Positions 1 to 7,789 of a stretch of DNA of 64,000 nt are shown here, piece after piece. This DNA is from Paenibacillaceae bacterium (GTDB lineage: Bacteria; Bacillota; Bacilli; Paenibacillales; Paenibacillaceae): assembly GCA_004134985.1 (NCBI GenBank), contig REGQ01000027.1:1-64000 (forward strand), read 5' to 3'. The notes beneath the pieces were generated by a model. The model saw only the letters and a list, made by a program, of their open reading frames with translations, did not search any database and was not told where the DNA came from. The first letter of the stretch is position 1. Each line of letters begins with the position of its first letter. Both the position numbers and the translations under genes were made by a program.

Positions 1-29
1 GTATTTCGTATCGTCTTCTCATCCCCTAA

Positions 30-158
30 TTCTACCATTGTTTTGGCGTAAATCATAGTTTGAAGACAGGCCCTAGTATTTCTAGGATTAACAATAATGA
101 AAGGATAGGCACTGATCAAAACGTGCTCGATGCATTGAAGAACAATGGTATAAAGTAG
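30..158 (+). pseudogene. toxin C-terminal tail remnant
   Basis: One frame is open from about 30 to the TAG at 156-158 and ends GTDQNVLDALKNNGIK, preceded by TGPSISRINNNE. It has no start codon or RBS of its own. It sits 27 bp before the RBS of the next small gene, the arrangement expected for the last residues of a polymorphic-toxin C-terminal domain followed by its immunity gene. I infer a decayed toxin tail; the toxin family cannot be named. The gene may continue to the left of the window, but a TAA at about 27-29 closes this frame, so it is already broken. Confidence 0.4.
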
Positions 159-185
159 GTTATATACGATTAATGGAGGGGTTCA

Positions 186-770
186 ATGTATCCAATAATA
201 CAACTTCCGTTTGAAGTTATTCCATTTGAGATTATGAAGAAAAGAGAAGCTGATCAATATCTGAACTGGTTTGTATCCATTCAATCGGAGAGGATAGAAC
301 GATTAGCATATTATTATGAGCATACTAATGGAGGAAAGAAACACGACTTAGACTTTACACAGAATTCTTTAATAAATTTATGGGATTGGTTTGTTCCGCG
401 AATTGAACATGTGAAAAAAACATGGGAAGAGCTAAACGAAGAAATGCAAAATGCTCCAGAATGGCTGAGGGATGAAATAACTAAAGATGAATTTAGATTT
501 AATAAAGAAACAGAAGCAATAATTATTGATTTAGGGTTATATTTTGGTGCTGTTTTTTGTCAATCGTTCAGACAGCTAAAATGGGATGTGATCTATAAAC
601 CACGGAATTTTATCGATGTTAATCAACCAGTGATTATTGGATTTAAAAATAATATTTCTTTAAATCCAATCAGAATCATTAATAATTGTGCCATCAAATC
701 AACAGAAGAGAAATTCAATAATAAGATATTATTTGATGTATTTCAAGTTTGGACAGATTATTTGAAATAA
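186..770 (+). CDS. hypothetical protein, probable immunity protein
   Basis: Encodes 194 residues from an ATG preceded by GGAGGGG at good spacing. The protein is hydrophilic, without signal peptide or membrane segment, and rich in acidic and aromatic residues (NLWDWFVPRIEHVKKTWEEL). The context (a toxin-like tail ending at 158 and more tails and RHS fragments downstream) suggests an orphan immunity protein of the kind that follows RHS or LXG toxins. I do not recognise the family from sequence. AT-rich composition agrees with the rest of the 1-4.9 kb block and differs from the region after 5 kb. Confidence 0.6.
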   Translation: MYPIIQLPFEVIPFEIMKKREADQYLNWFVSIQSERIERLAYYYEHTNGGKKHDLDFTQNSLINLWDWFVPRIEHVKKTWEELNEEMQNAPEWLRDEITKDEFRFNKETEAIIIDLGLYFGAVFCQSFRQLKWDVIYKPRNFIDVNQPVIIGFKNNISLNPIRIINNCAIKSTEEKFNNKILFDVFQVWTDYLK

Positions 771-798
771 ATTTATAAACGAATCGGAACATAAATGA

Positions 799-954
799 TT
801 GTCTCAAAAGGAAGCTTACGCGCTTTGGAAAGAACCGATGTTTGGGGAGATTTTGTTCCAGGTCTGCGCAGGAGCACCAAACCATGTAAGGGCCTATGGG
901 AGAATAGATGAGAATGGCGCTATGGTATTTGATTACATGACCAGTGGGAAATAG
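799..954 (+). pseudogene. toxin-like tail or small ORF remnant
   Basis: A 51-codon stretch closed by TGA upstream and TAG at 952-954 reads KEAYALWKEPMFGEILFQV and ends FDYMTSGK. It starts at best with TTG and has no RBS. It ends about 20 bp before the next small ORF, repeating the tail-then-immunity layout seen at 30-770. Probably the end of a lost toxin cassette; it could also be the middle of a decayed immunity gene. Confidence 0.3.
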
Positions 955-976
955 CAAATGGAGAGTGGTGAGAAGA

Positions 977-1144
977 ATGGATTTGAAGTCAATAGAACAG
1001 ATATTTAATCTCATTTATGACTTCGAAAAAGTGAAGAATACTACCCAAGAAATACTTGAAGAACTTGTACGTAAATGCTCAACCAATTTTCTCCATACAA
1101 CATTCTCCAAAAAATGCATGTACATAACGAATACCGTGATATAA
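977..1144 (+). CDS. short hypothetical ORF, possibly a truncated immunity gene
   Basis: Encodes 55 residues starting MDLKSIEQIFNLIYDFEKV from an ATG with GGTGAGAAG just upstream. The first 35 residues look like an amphipathic helix pair; the end (CSTNFLHTTFSKKCMYI) looks unlike it, as if a frameshift had moved translation out of frame. Probably a truncated immunity-type gene rather than a complete one. No family recognised. Confidence 0.3.
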   Translation: MDLKSIEQIFNLIYDFEKVKNTTQEILEELVRKCSTNFLHTTFSKKCMYITNTVI

Positions 1145-1494
1145 AAATATAACCAATGATGACTCTCTTCTAGTCCTACCTAACTCTTAAAACCATCAGA
1201 TACCATTATGTCTTGCATCAAAAACCTTATCTTCGTTTTCTCACGGTTATTCTGAAATTCGAAAAAACGTAAATAACGTCCGGCAGAACATGAAAGGCAT
1301 GAAAGTTTCCATTGACCGTATCGTAGTCGATTTACAGATGTCTACTGGAGTTTTTTAATCCAATGCGACAAAAGCTGTGTGAGCATCATAACGCTGGATT
1401 CTATGTCAAGGATAAGGGATTAAGTATCATTTGAGCGATGATAGATATAGGAACAAGTATTACAACAAATCTCATTAATAGAGTGGTGAAGGGT
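1145..1494. other. intergenic, no convincing gene
   Basis: About 350 bp without a supported gene. One short frame (MKVSIDRIVVDLQMSTGVF, ending near 1357) has codon-like composition but no start signal. I see no strong hairpin, promoter or repeat. Confidence 0.3.
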
Positions 1495-1894
1495 ATGAAC
1501 AGTTCATTAAAACATGCTATTAATCCTTTGGTTCATATAGTGAGCACTTTTATTTTCGCCATTATTATTTTCAATTTTAAGTGGCTGATGACAGAATGGT
1601 CTTTGGGGGTATTTGTTGTTTTTTCTATCGTGATAAACGCTATGACGTTTTTTTACACAAATAATATCACGAAATGGCGGTATTATTTTTTTGAGCATAG
1701 CTATATTCATATTGCTGGTTGTGTTGTGTGCAATATTACGAAATCTCTTTGCGTATCCAAGTAATGTAGATGAAGCTAATATAGCAGATGGTCTCATTTT
1801 GATTGTCATTTTATTTTTCTCACTACTATCAATTGTATTGGGCAATTTGCTTGGAATCATTCTGAAGAAACGTACAACAAGCGAAATCAACTGA
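1495..1894 (+). pseudogene. multi-pass membrane protein, frameshifted at a poly-T run
   Basis: Two overlapping reading frames join into one sensible membrane protein. The first runs from the ATG at 1495 (GTGGTGAAGGG just before it) to the T-rich run at about 1686-1692 and contains two hydrophobic segments (STFIFAIIIFNF; VFVVFSIVINAMTFFYT). After the run of seven Ts the hydrophobic reading continues one frame over (IAIFILLVVLCAILRNLFAY, then GLILIVILFFSLLSIVLG) and ends in basic residues at 1894. Joined, it is about 130 residues with four membrane helices. The break at a homopolymer means mutation, phase variation or sequencing error. A membrane immunity protein is plausible from context; the family is not recognised. 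Confidence 0.5.
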
Positions 1895-1904
1895 TTGACA
1901 AATA

Positions 1905-2098
1905 AGCCCTGGACGGCGACTACACACACCGTATGATAAGCGAGGCAAGCTGGTGGAAAACTGCGCGGCAGCGAGTTGTTGAGGAGCTACACGTTCGACG
2001 AGACGAACCGGCTTTCACTGGGAGAGAACAAGCAAGACGAGCAGAACCGATACATATATAATGGCTGTACGGACCCAGTGCAACTCGTAGCAAGCTAA
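1905..2098 (+). pseudogene. RHS/YD-repeat fragment
   Basis: Around 1932 one frame reads YDKRGKLVE and, after a one-base shift, GSELLRSYTFDETNRLSL continues to GENKQDEQNRYIYNG near 2065. This is the classic YD-repeat pattern of RHS-family toxins (YDxxGxLxxxxxG...YxYDxxNRL). At least two frameshifts and a stop at about 2098 show that it is dead. GC content is clearly above that of its AT-rich neighbours, as expected for an RHS core next to variable tips. Confidence 0.7.
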
Positions 2099-2237
2099 AT
2101 GCAGGATACCAGGACGGAGAGAAGAGTGCAGGCAGCAAACATGAGCGCTGCGCCTGTAGAACGATTGGTCTATCACGCCCACAAATTGCTCCAATAAAAC
2201 TTAAACGTTACGGTAGTTGTAAATTAAGGAGGGCTAG

Positions 2238-2540
2238 ATGGAGACTATTATCATTTTCTTTATAATTAGTATTATTGTTGCTTCAATTGCATTCGTTAAT
2301 TTCAGTAAACCTGAGGAAAGATTTAATGCACAGGTCATAAAAAAAGAAGAAGATTCTTTCAAAGTAATGTCTGCTTCAAATAAAGTTACATCTTATAAGA
2401 TTACACTTTCTCGAAATGAATCTCAAATTGTAACATTCCCAGTACTTAACTATCAACTTTACGAGAGAGTTAAAGTAGGGGATTTAGGTACAGCAATTAT
2501 TAGAGGTGAAAGGTTAGTTGGGTTTGAAAAGAGAAATTAA
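2238..2540 (+). CDS. small membrane-anchored protein, DUF2500-like
   Basis: Encodes 100 residues from an ATG with a strong AAGGAGGG at 7 bp. An N-terminal hydrophobic helix (IIIFFIISIIVASIAFV, residues about 4-20) is followed by a small beta-rich domain ending KVGDLGTAIIRGERLVGFE. The pattern 'variable surface-strand, YxxVKVGDxG, G-x-R-x-x-GFE' resembles the DUF2500/DUF7489 group of membrane-anchored domains. It follows an RHS fragment directly, so an immunity role is possible. The gene is intact with a clean RBS, unlike several neighbours. Confidence 0.6.
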   Translation: METIIIFFIISIIVASIAFVNFSKPEERFNAQVIKKEEDSFKVMSASNKVTSYKITLSRNESQIVTFPVLNYQLYERVKVGDLGTAIIRGERLVGFEKRN

Positions 2541-2559
2541 AAATGCTTGTAGGGCTCGT

Positions 2560-2893
2560 CTTTAAACACCCTGGTAACCGATCTGCTGGGCACACGACCA
2601 CACCGAAGGCGGCATTTGTTGTTACGCGTATGATACGCTAGGCCGCAATGAAGGAATACCTAATGTCAAATTTGCGAAGTTTTATAAATTAATCAAAATT
2701 GGAATTTAATCCGATATATATCTTATAAGGATTTTAATTGGATGGAATTCTGCTTATTACTGTGTGACTCAGTATATTGGCAACCATATCTCACTAAACA
2801 TTAATAGTCAGGATATAAATAGAATATGGGTTAGGATTGACTAAAGATGCGGAATTGAGCCCTACGGATATGCGAATCAATATGCCAAATTAA
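2560..2893 (+). pseudogene. RHS repeat fragment and toxin tail remnants
   Basis: At 2605-2660 one frame reads GGICCYAYDTLGRNEGI, another YD-repeat. At about 2740-2840 a frame reads ending NINSQDINRIWVRID*, and in a different frame WGLTKDAELSPTDMRINMPN-like residues run to the TAA at 2891-2893. The last stop lies 16 bp before the HEAT-repeat gene start. I read this as an RHS end plus pieces of at least one C-terminal toxin or immunity module, fragmented by frameshifts. Confidence 0.5.
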
Positions 2894-2908
2894 TGAAGGA
2901 GCGTTCTG

Positions 2909-3388
2909 TTGGACATCCAAACATTAGAAAAATTGATCTATGAATGTAAAAATGAAGAAGCTATCCGGATTGTTAACAATATTAGTGAAACTAAAGATGA
3001 ATCATATTTGAATGTACTAATCAAGCATTTGAAATCTACAGAAGACAACCTATTAAGAAACCAAATTGCCCTTGCACTGTCTGATATTGGTGAGAACGAA
3101 GCCCTAGATTCTTTGATTGAAGTCATCACCCATCCTAGAACAAAAGGAAGCAGAGGGACGCTATTATATTCATTGGAGAATCTTGATTATGTTTCTCATA
3201 TAGATACAATAGCAAACTTCATTGGTGATCCTAGTCTGGAGGTAAGTATGCAATCCTTTTTATTGCTTGAATATGTCGCTGATGAACTTTCAAACAATCA
3301 AAAGGAGAAATGTAAAAGTATTTTCGAATCAAAATTAAAAATTAATGAAAATGAATTTGTTAAAGATGCTCTAGAATTGCTAAGGTAA
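2909..3388 (+). CDS. HEAT-repeat protein, probable immunity protein
   Basis: Encodes 159 residues from a TTG start placed correctly behind GAAGGAGCG. The protein is all-helical: repeated helical hairpins such as DESYLNVLIKHLKSTEDNLL, LRNQIALALSDIGENEALDSLIEVI and GTLLYSLENLDYVSHIDTI match HEAT/armadillo-like repeats. HEAT-repeat proteins of this size are frequent immunity proteins in RHS and contact-dependent loci. The preceding frame (toxin-like tail) ends 15 bp upstream, which supports this. No enzymatic motif visible. Confidence 0.65.
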   Translation: MDIQTLEKLIYECKNEEAIRIVNNISETKDESYLNVLIKHLKSTEDNLLRNQIALALSDIGENEALDSLIEVITHPRTKGSRGTLLYSLENLDYVSHIDTIANFIGDPSLEVSMQSFLLLEYVADELSNNQKEKCKSIFESKLKINENEFVKDALELLR

Positions 3389-3475
3389 TATTTTTTTCAG
3401 CGAGATGTGATGGGGTTTACCCCACCTATTGCCGAATGAATCGGAAGGCAGGGAACAGGGTGGGTAACGGAGGTT

Positions 3476-3569
3476 TCGAAATTTCGTCCTGACTCCCGTT
3501 CCTCGCGCTTCAAGCTACCATGCCAAATGGGACTATAGATACAATAATTCTAATAAATACGTAAGGTAA
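3476..3569 (+). pseudogene. toxin C-terminal tail remnant
   Basis: A frame ending at the TAA 3567-3569 reads VPRASSYHAKWDYRYNNSN and closes KYVR. Aromatic and histidine-rich endings like this are typical of nuclease-type toxin tips. It has no start and is followed after 15 bp by the next small gene. A short hairpin (TGGGG-TTTA-CCCCA) lies upstream at about 3408-3423. Confidence 0.35.
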
Positions 3570-3583
3570 ATAATAGAAAGAGG

Positions 3584-4090
3584 ATGAGGATGAATGAAAA
3601 TAAAACGGTAATTATTAAAAGTTTATTGGACGATCCTGGTTTGAGTACGAATGAAATGATAAATGCCCTAAATGAGGTGCTTCCACAACTTGATATTAGT
3701 GAACAATTACAGTTACATGGGAACTTAAGTAATCGGCAGTTGTCTCGTTTCTACGACGTAATTAGTCTTATTAATATATCCCCATCAGCAAAAGAGCATA
3801 TTCTTTGGAAATACTTTAAATATAGAGAGGAAGAAGAGGACGCTAAACTTTTTAGTAATGATCTGATAGTGGAAATTATCGAATGTTATCGTAAAAATAA
3901 ATACACAGGGATTGAAAGTATAATAATTGAAGCTTTGAAAAATGACAGAATAATGGCAGGTCAATTACACATATTGGAGGATTCGTTTTTTGGAAAAAAA
4001 TTTGTTGAAGAGGCAGCGGCTTTCAAGTGTAGAGAGCTAAGACGTAATGCACCTTACAAATATATTTGTCATGGGACTCATCACAGTTAG
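3584..4090 (+). CDS. hypothetical helical protein, probable immunity protein (3' end altered)
   Basis: Encodes 168 residues from an ATG at 3584 or, two codons on, at 3590, with AGAGGATGAGG upstream. Residues 1-150 are helical and acidic (LSTNEMINALNEVLPQLD; REEEEDAKLFSNDLIVEII). The final 20 residues (CRELRRNAPYKYICHGTHHS) change character and lie where a second frame begins, suggesting a frameshift or fusion near 4025. Position after a toxin-like tail suggests immunity. Family not recognised. Confidence 0.5.
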   Translation: MRMNENKTVIIKSLLDDPGLSTNEMINALNEVLPQLDISEQLQLHGNLSNRQLSRFYDVISLINISPSAKEHILWKYFKYREEEEDAKLFSNDLIVEIIECYRKNKYTGIESIIIEALKNDRIMAGQLHILEDSFFGKKFVEEAAAFKCRELRRNAPYKYICHGTHHS

Positions 4091-4320
4091 TGATAAAGGC
4101 TGAGTGGGGAAGCGTAATAGGAGGAACAGAGCAATTATTAGTACACAGTGGAAGTGTTACAATAACAAAACAGTCATTTAGTGCAGAATGGAAAAGAGTT
4201 CTATATAATGTTATAGCTGCTTTGGGCAAATCAGGTTATTCAGAGGATGGGTTACCAAGCATGAAACGTCTGATTTCTGAGTATGAAGCCATAAAAAATG
4301 AGGGACAAATCTATCGGTAA
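4036..4320 (+). pseudogene. 3' fragment of a second small gene
   Basis: In the frame one base off the preceding gene, codons from about 4045 read LQIYLSWDSSQLVIKAEWG and run to the TAA at 4320 (ISEYEAIKNEGQIYR). Stops occur in this frame at 4030 and 4045, there is no RBS, and the first available ATG (4066) is inside the preceding gene. It is probably either the shifted C-terminus of the 3584 gene or the tail of another immunity gene fused by deletion. Confidence 0.4.
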
Positions 4321-4484
4321 TAACAGCTAATTATCAAGTTCAGAAGTATAGAGTCATTTCTTTAACCTAAAAGATATTCTCTTCAAGGTCTTTCTTTTAT
4401 TCTCCAATCCCGAACGGTTTACAGGCGACAATAGTCGAATTTCCGTTGATGATCATCTAAAAGTTTAATGGGGGAGCGAAAGAG

Positions 4485-4868
4485 ATAAAAAAGTTATTTG
4501 TTCGCCTTGCGAGTTTGTTATTTCTTTTATTAATTGTAGTACTGTATTTTAATTACGATTCAAGAAAAACTCATGTTTATTATATTCCTAACAATTATTT
4601 AGGTGAAGTTGAAGTAATATATAATCAAACAAATGGTGATAAAATCGGATTAGTAGGTAATCAATACTCTTTTTTCATTCCTAATGATGGTATTCTTAAA
4701 ATATCAAATGAGGAACCAAAATTTGGTTGGGGTGAATCGAATTTTTATTACATTAATTCTCAAGGTGAAATTATGAAAAGATTATATCCTACGCAAGAAA
4801 TAAAACATACAAGATTACAGAAATCGGGAGATACGTATTCATATCTATTTTCGGTATATGACGATTAA
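4485..4868 (+). CDS. signal-anchored DUF6843-like protein with ATA in place of a start codon
   Basis: The frame from 4485 reads (I/M)KKLFVRLASLLFLLLIVVL, a normal signal anchor, and then YYIPNNYLGEVEVIYNQ, FFIPNDGILKIS and FYYINSQGEI, a pattern that resembles DUF6843 (IPegyxGwvxvxY...IPedGilxxs...YYYvd.G). A strong GGGGGAG sits 8 bp before codon 4485, but that codon is ATA. The first usual start is the TTG at 4515, which would cut the basic n-region and has no RBS. Either ATA is used weakly or the start codon has mutated. A short immunity-like or envelope role is possible. Confidence 0.5.
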   Translation: MKKLFVRLASLLFLLLIVVLYFNYDSRKTHVYYIPNNYLGEVEVIYNQTNGDKIGLVGNQYSFFIPNDGILKISNEEPKFGWGESNFYYINSQGEIMKRLYPTQEIKHTRLQKSGDTYSYLFSVYDD

Positions 4869-4981
4869 CCTCATTTGAGGATTTCAAAACCTGGTAAGCG
4901 AACCAAAACGTTTATTTTATATTTAATGAATTGTCTAAAAGAATAATGATAAATAAACTTGGAGTGAAAGGTGAGTTTACA

Positions 4982-5410
4982 ATGTCGATTCAAATCGTAA
5001 GGGATTTCGATGACACACTGAAGAATAAAGTCCGTGATGGCTTGATCGCCTTCAATTATAAACATTTTCCGGAAAAGTTGCGCGGCAATTATGAGGAGCT
5101 TCATTTTTTCCTCAAGGACGATCAAGGAGAAGTGTTGGGCGGCATTCTTAGTGAGATTTGCTGGAACTGGCTGGAGGTGCATATTCTGTATGTGGATGAG
5201 TCGCTGCGTCATGGCGGTTACGGAAAGCAATTGCTGCAGCAGGCTGAGCAAGCTGCCATAGCGAAAGGCTGTGATTTCAGCAAGGTTGACACATTAAGCT
5301 TTCAGGCGCTTGATTTTTATAAGAAGCAAGGTTATGCAGTGTTTGGCCAAATCGAGAATGCTGGCGGGTATACGCATTATTATTTGACCAAGCAGTTGAA
5401 ACCCAACTAG
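4982..5410 (+). CDS. GNAT family N-acetyltransferase
   Basis: Encodes 142 residues from ATG 4982 (AAAGGTGAG upstream; the longer TTG at 4931 lacks an RBS). Residues about 55-85 form the GNAT core strands, with ILYVDESLRHGGYGKQLL supplying the acetyl-CoA pyrophosphate loop (R-H-G-G-Y-G, a variant of Q/RxxGxG/A), then the ALDFYKKQGYAVFGQI strand-helix typical of the family end. Small GNATs of this type acetylate antibiotics, peptides or small amines; the substrate cannot be told. Composition shifts here from the AT-rich immunity block to the more balanced DNA that follows. Confidence 0.85.
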   Translation: MSIQIVRDFDDTLKNKVRDGLIAFNYKHFPEKLRGNYEELHFFLKDDQGEVLGGILSEICWNWLEVHILYVDESLRHGGYGKQLLQQAEQAAIAKGCDFSKVDTLSFQALDFYKKQGYAVFGQIENAGGYTHYYLTKQLKPN

Positions 5411-5459
5411 AGCTGCCAGACTCGATTGTTGAATATAACGCATTCCTGTATATAAGGGA

Positions 5460-5492
5460 TGACTGCCCCTGCTATCCGTGTGGGGGCAGTCA
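5460..5492. terminator. inverted repeat between convergent genes
   Basis: TGACTGCCCC at 5460-5469 pairs perfectly with GGGGCAGTCA at 5483-5492 around a 13-nt loop. It lies between the convergent GNAT and anti-sigma genes, where a bidirectional terminator is expected, but no clear T-run follows on either strand. Confidence 0.45.
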
Positions 5493-5524
5493 GATTGCTT
5501 TCTAGTGACAAACAGAATACAGTG

Positions 5525-6973
5525 TTATTCCAGCGGAATATGCAGTCCATCACGCAGCAAATATTTCGGGTTTTTAATCGTGAGGTTAAGCTTGTTACTG
5601 GGCTTGCCGCTGGGATTGTCGGGCAGGGCGTAATAATAGGTTGTGGCCAGACCTGCTGCGTCAAACTCCCAGCCGAAGCCACTGCCGGATAACTCAGGAA
5701 TATCGAGATATACCCAATTAGGCTGCAATAACTCACTTTTAGCCTCATAAGCAAATGTCAATTTTAAGGCCTCATAGCTACTCTTCGTATTAGGGTCCAT
5801 ATGCGTTACTCTTGCCGCTTCAAGTACAGTAATGGTACTGTCTGCAAATGAAACCTGCTTGTTAATAGGTTTGGTCTCATCTGGCTTCGGCAGGGTGAGG
5901 CGAAGCGCCGCAGCGGATTCGCTGCTTTCCAGGGTGACATAAGGAATATGCAGCATGCGAGTTTTCTCGCCCTCATTGAATTGGAACTCGTAATGCAGGC
6001 GAGAGGAAAAGCCTGAACGGGTCGACTCCAGAAACGGCTTTATACCCTGATTCGTTTCCACATGCAGATCATCCTGGCCAAGCGCCTGATTATAGGGATC
6101 TCTTGTAAGTTCAGAAATACGGTAAATCCCTTGGTAGACCGGGTAAAGATCAATACTAAGCTGACGATCCGTTTGTGTGGCAATTGCCGTTAGCGACAGA
6201 CTGGCGCTCGGTACATGAACCGTTGGTCCGATTTCCTCAATGGATTGGAAGCTGTCATAACCATGCAGTTGGAATGTCACTATAAGCGGCGGGTCTTGTG
6301 AGCCAATGCGAGCGCCCATAGCCACTTCAAGCTGATAAATGTTTTGGTCGTTTACTTCTTCAGCTGGCAAGGTGAAATTGCCCATAATGCTCTCATTGCG
6401 TTCGCCGATCCCGCGCTGCCAATTGCTTATCTCATACCGATGATTATTGACCTGCAAGAACACAGTTGGCGCCGCGCTCGTCTCGGCCAGTAGACGCTCC
6501 TTGTCTTCTCGTGTATCAATGGGGCTTCTTTGTTTATACTCAACATCCAGCCATACCGTAATCGTCTGATCTGTGGCGGTTGCATTGCGAAGCGAAAGCT
6601 TGAATTGGTCATTTTCAGCTTCTTGCGCGGGTGATGCCAGACGGTAAAGCAGTGGACTGCGTTCGTCAATAATGCCATGGCCGGGAACAAGGCCAAACCA
6701 TCGGGCTACGGCAGAAGAGACGGTGTCATACCCAAGCGAAGCTGTACTAATGGTCAAAGTAAGCACGATTGCAGCGGCAATGAGCAGCCGGTTGCGCCGT
6801 TTGTGCGAACGAAGGCCATTTGGAGATGGCAGGCCTGCTTTGGCATACGTAAGCTGCTTGATGCGATTCACTGCCTTCCGGTCGATTGTCATTGCCAAGT
6901 GATCGGGCAGCAATTCATTTGCCTCATCCGCATCCAGTTCATCGAGCAATTGCCTGATTTTTTGTTCATCCAT
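5525..6973 (-). CDS. DUF4179 transmembrane anti-sigma factor
   Basis: Encodes 482 residues. Residues 1-58 are cytoplasmic (LLDELDADEANELLPDHL), followed by a basic stop-transfer flank and one membrane helix (about 62-82, LLIAAAIVLTLTISTASLGY). The rest is extracellular, beginning with the DUF4179 domain (TVSSAVARWFGLVPGHG) and continuing as beta-rich domains, probably DUF5643-like. The gene starts one base after the ECF sigma stop codon, so the pair is co-transcribed and translationally linked. The expected role is to hold the sigma factor at the membrane until an envelope signal releases it. Signal unknown. Confidence 0.85.
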   Translation of the reverse strand: MDEQKIRQLLDELDADEANELLPDHLAMTIDRKAVNRIKQLTYAKAGLPSPNGLRSHKRRNRLLIAAAIVLTLTISTASLGYDTVSSAVARWFGLVPGHGIIDERSPLLYRLASPAQEAENDQFKLSLRNATATDQTITVWLDVEYKQRSPIDTREDKERLLAETSAAPTVFLQVNNHRYEISNWQRGIGERNESIMGNFTLPAEEVNDQNIYQLEVAMGARIGSQDPPLIVTFQLHGYDSFQSIEEIGPTVHVPSASLSLTAIATQTDRQLSIDLYPVYQGIYRISELTRDPYNQALGQDDLHVETNQGIKPFLESTRSGFSSRLHYEFQFNEGEKTRMLHIPYVTLESSESAAALRLTLPKPDETKPINKQVSFADSTITVLEAARVTHMDPNTKSSYEALKLTFAYEAKSELLQPNWVYLDIPELSGSGFGWEFDAAGLATTYYYALPDNPSGKPSNKLNLTIKNPKYLLRDGLHIPLE

Positions 6974-6974
6974 C

Positions 6975-7532
6975 CTATAGCACCCCTTTCAGCCATTGCT
7001 TGAGCTTGGCCAGACCGCGGGAAACTTTTTTATCTACAGTGTTTTGTTTCAATTGAAGCGCGATGGCAATTTCTTTGCTGGGCTGACCAAAATAATATTT
7101 GCGGATCAGGATCGTACTGTCTGGTTCGCCAAGCGAATGTATCGCTTCAATTAGCGCTTTGTGTGTTTCCTTGTTATCGAGCGCCGTCGCCGGGCTGTCA
7201 TCCGGCATCGTGGCTGCCACATTCTGAAGCTCCTCTTCAGAAGCATTGAAAAAGTGCTGATGATGATTTTTGTGAAAGCGATTGATTGCTCTTCTCTTGG
7301 CAATAACGGCTATGAAGCCCTTGAGTGTCCCTTGTGTTGCTGCGATAGTTGAGCGGTTGCGATAAACTTCATAAAATATCTCACTCACGCATTCTTCGAT
7401 ATCTTCTTTGCTGCAAGTGGTATGCAATTTGTCGTGTGCGATTGTGTAGACAAGCCCCATATATCGCTCCATTAATAATTCAAGCCCGTGCTCTGGCGAT
7501 TCCTTCAATCGCTTTAGGATAAGCTCATCCAA
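6975..7532 (-). CDS. ECF-type RNA polymerase sigma factor
   Basis: Encodes 185 residues from a TTG start with AAGGAGACGG upstream. Region 2 (about 22-90) contains YMGLVYTIAHDKL, the acidic CSKEDIEECVSEIFYEVY and LKGFIAVIAKRRAINRFHK; region 4 (about 128-182) contains the helix-turn-helix GQPSKEIAIALQLKQNTVDK. Length is normal for the family. It is the first gene of a two-gene operon with a DUF4179 anti-sigma factor. Self-activation from a promoter in the 7533-7750 interval is likely for this class, but I cannot point to the site. Confidence 0.88.
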   Translation of the reverse strand: MDELILKRLKESPEHGLELLMERYMGLVYTIAHDKLHTTCSKEDIEECVSEIFYEVYRNRSTIAATQGTLKGFIAVIAKRRAINRFHKNHHQHFFNASEEELQNVAATMPDDSPATALDNKETHKALIEAIHSLGEPDSTILIRKYYFGQPSKEIAIALQLKQNTVDKKVSRGLAKLKQWLKGVL

Positions 7533-7751
7533 GCAACCGTCTCCTTTCTTTGTTGCGCTGTGCGTGGAGCTGTGCCTTTATTATATACAATCAAGGAAAG
7601 CGGCTGGAATCTGACTGAAAACTATAAATATTTAGGAGCAGTCGGACGGTTATTGCAAAACAAAAGAAACATTTGATGAAATACTTTCATGATAGAACAA
7701 GCTATATGCAAGAATCGCTCATTGCCATGCTGAGACTGAGTTAGTTTGTAT

Positions 7752-7778
7752 AAAAAAAGAGCCAGGAACGAATTCCTG
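7752..7778 (-). terminator. Rho-independent terminator with TTCG loop
   Basis: Read on the minus strand, CAGGAA-TTCG-TTCCTG (7763-7778) forms a 6-bp stem with a stable TTCG tetraloop, followed by GCTC and a run of seven Ts (7752-7758). It ends the GyrI-like gene, whose stop is about 10 bp upstream of the hairpin. Confidence 0.8.
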
Positions 7779-7789
7779 ACATCTTGTCA

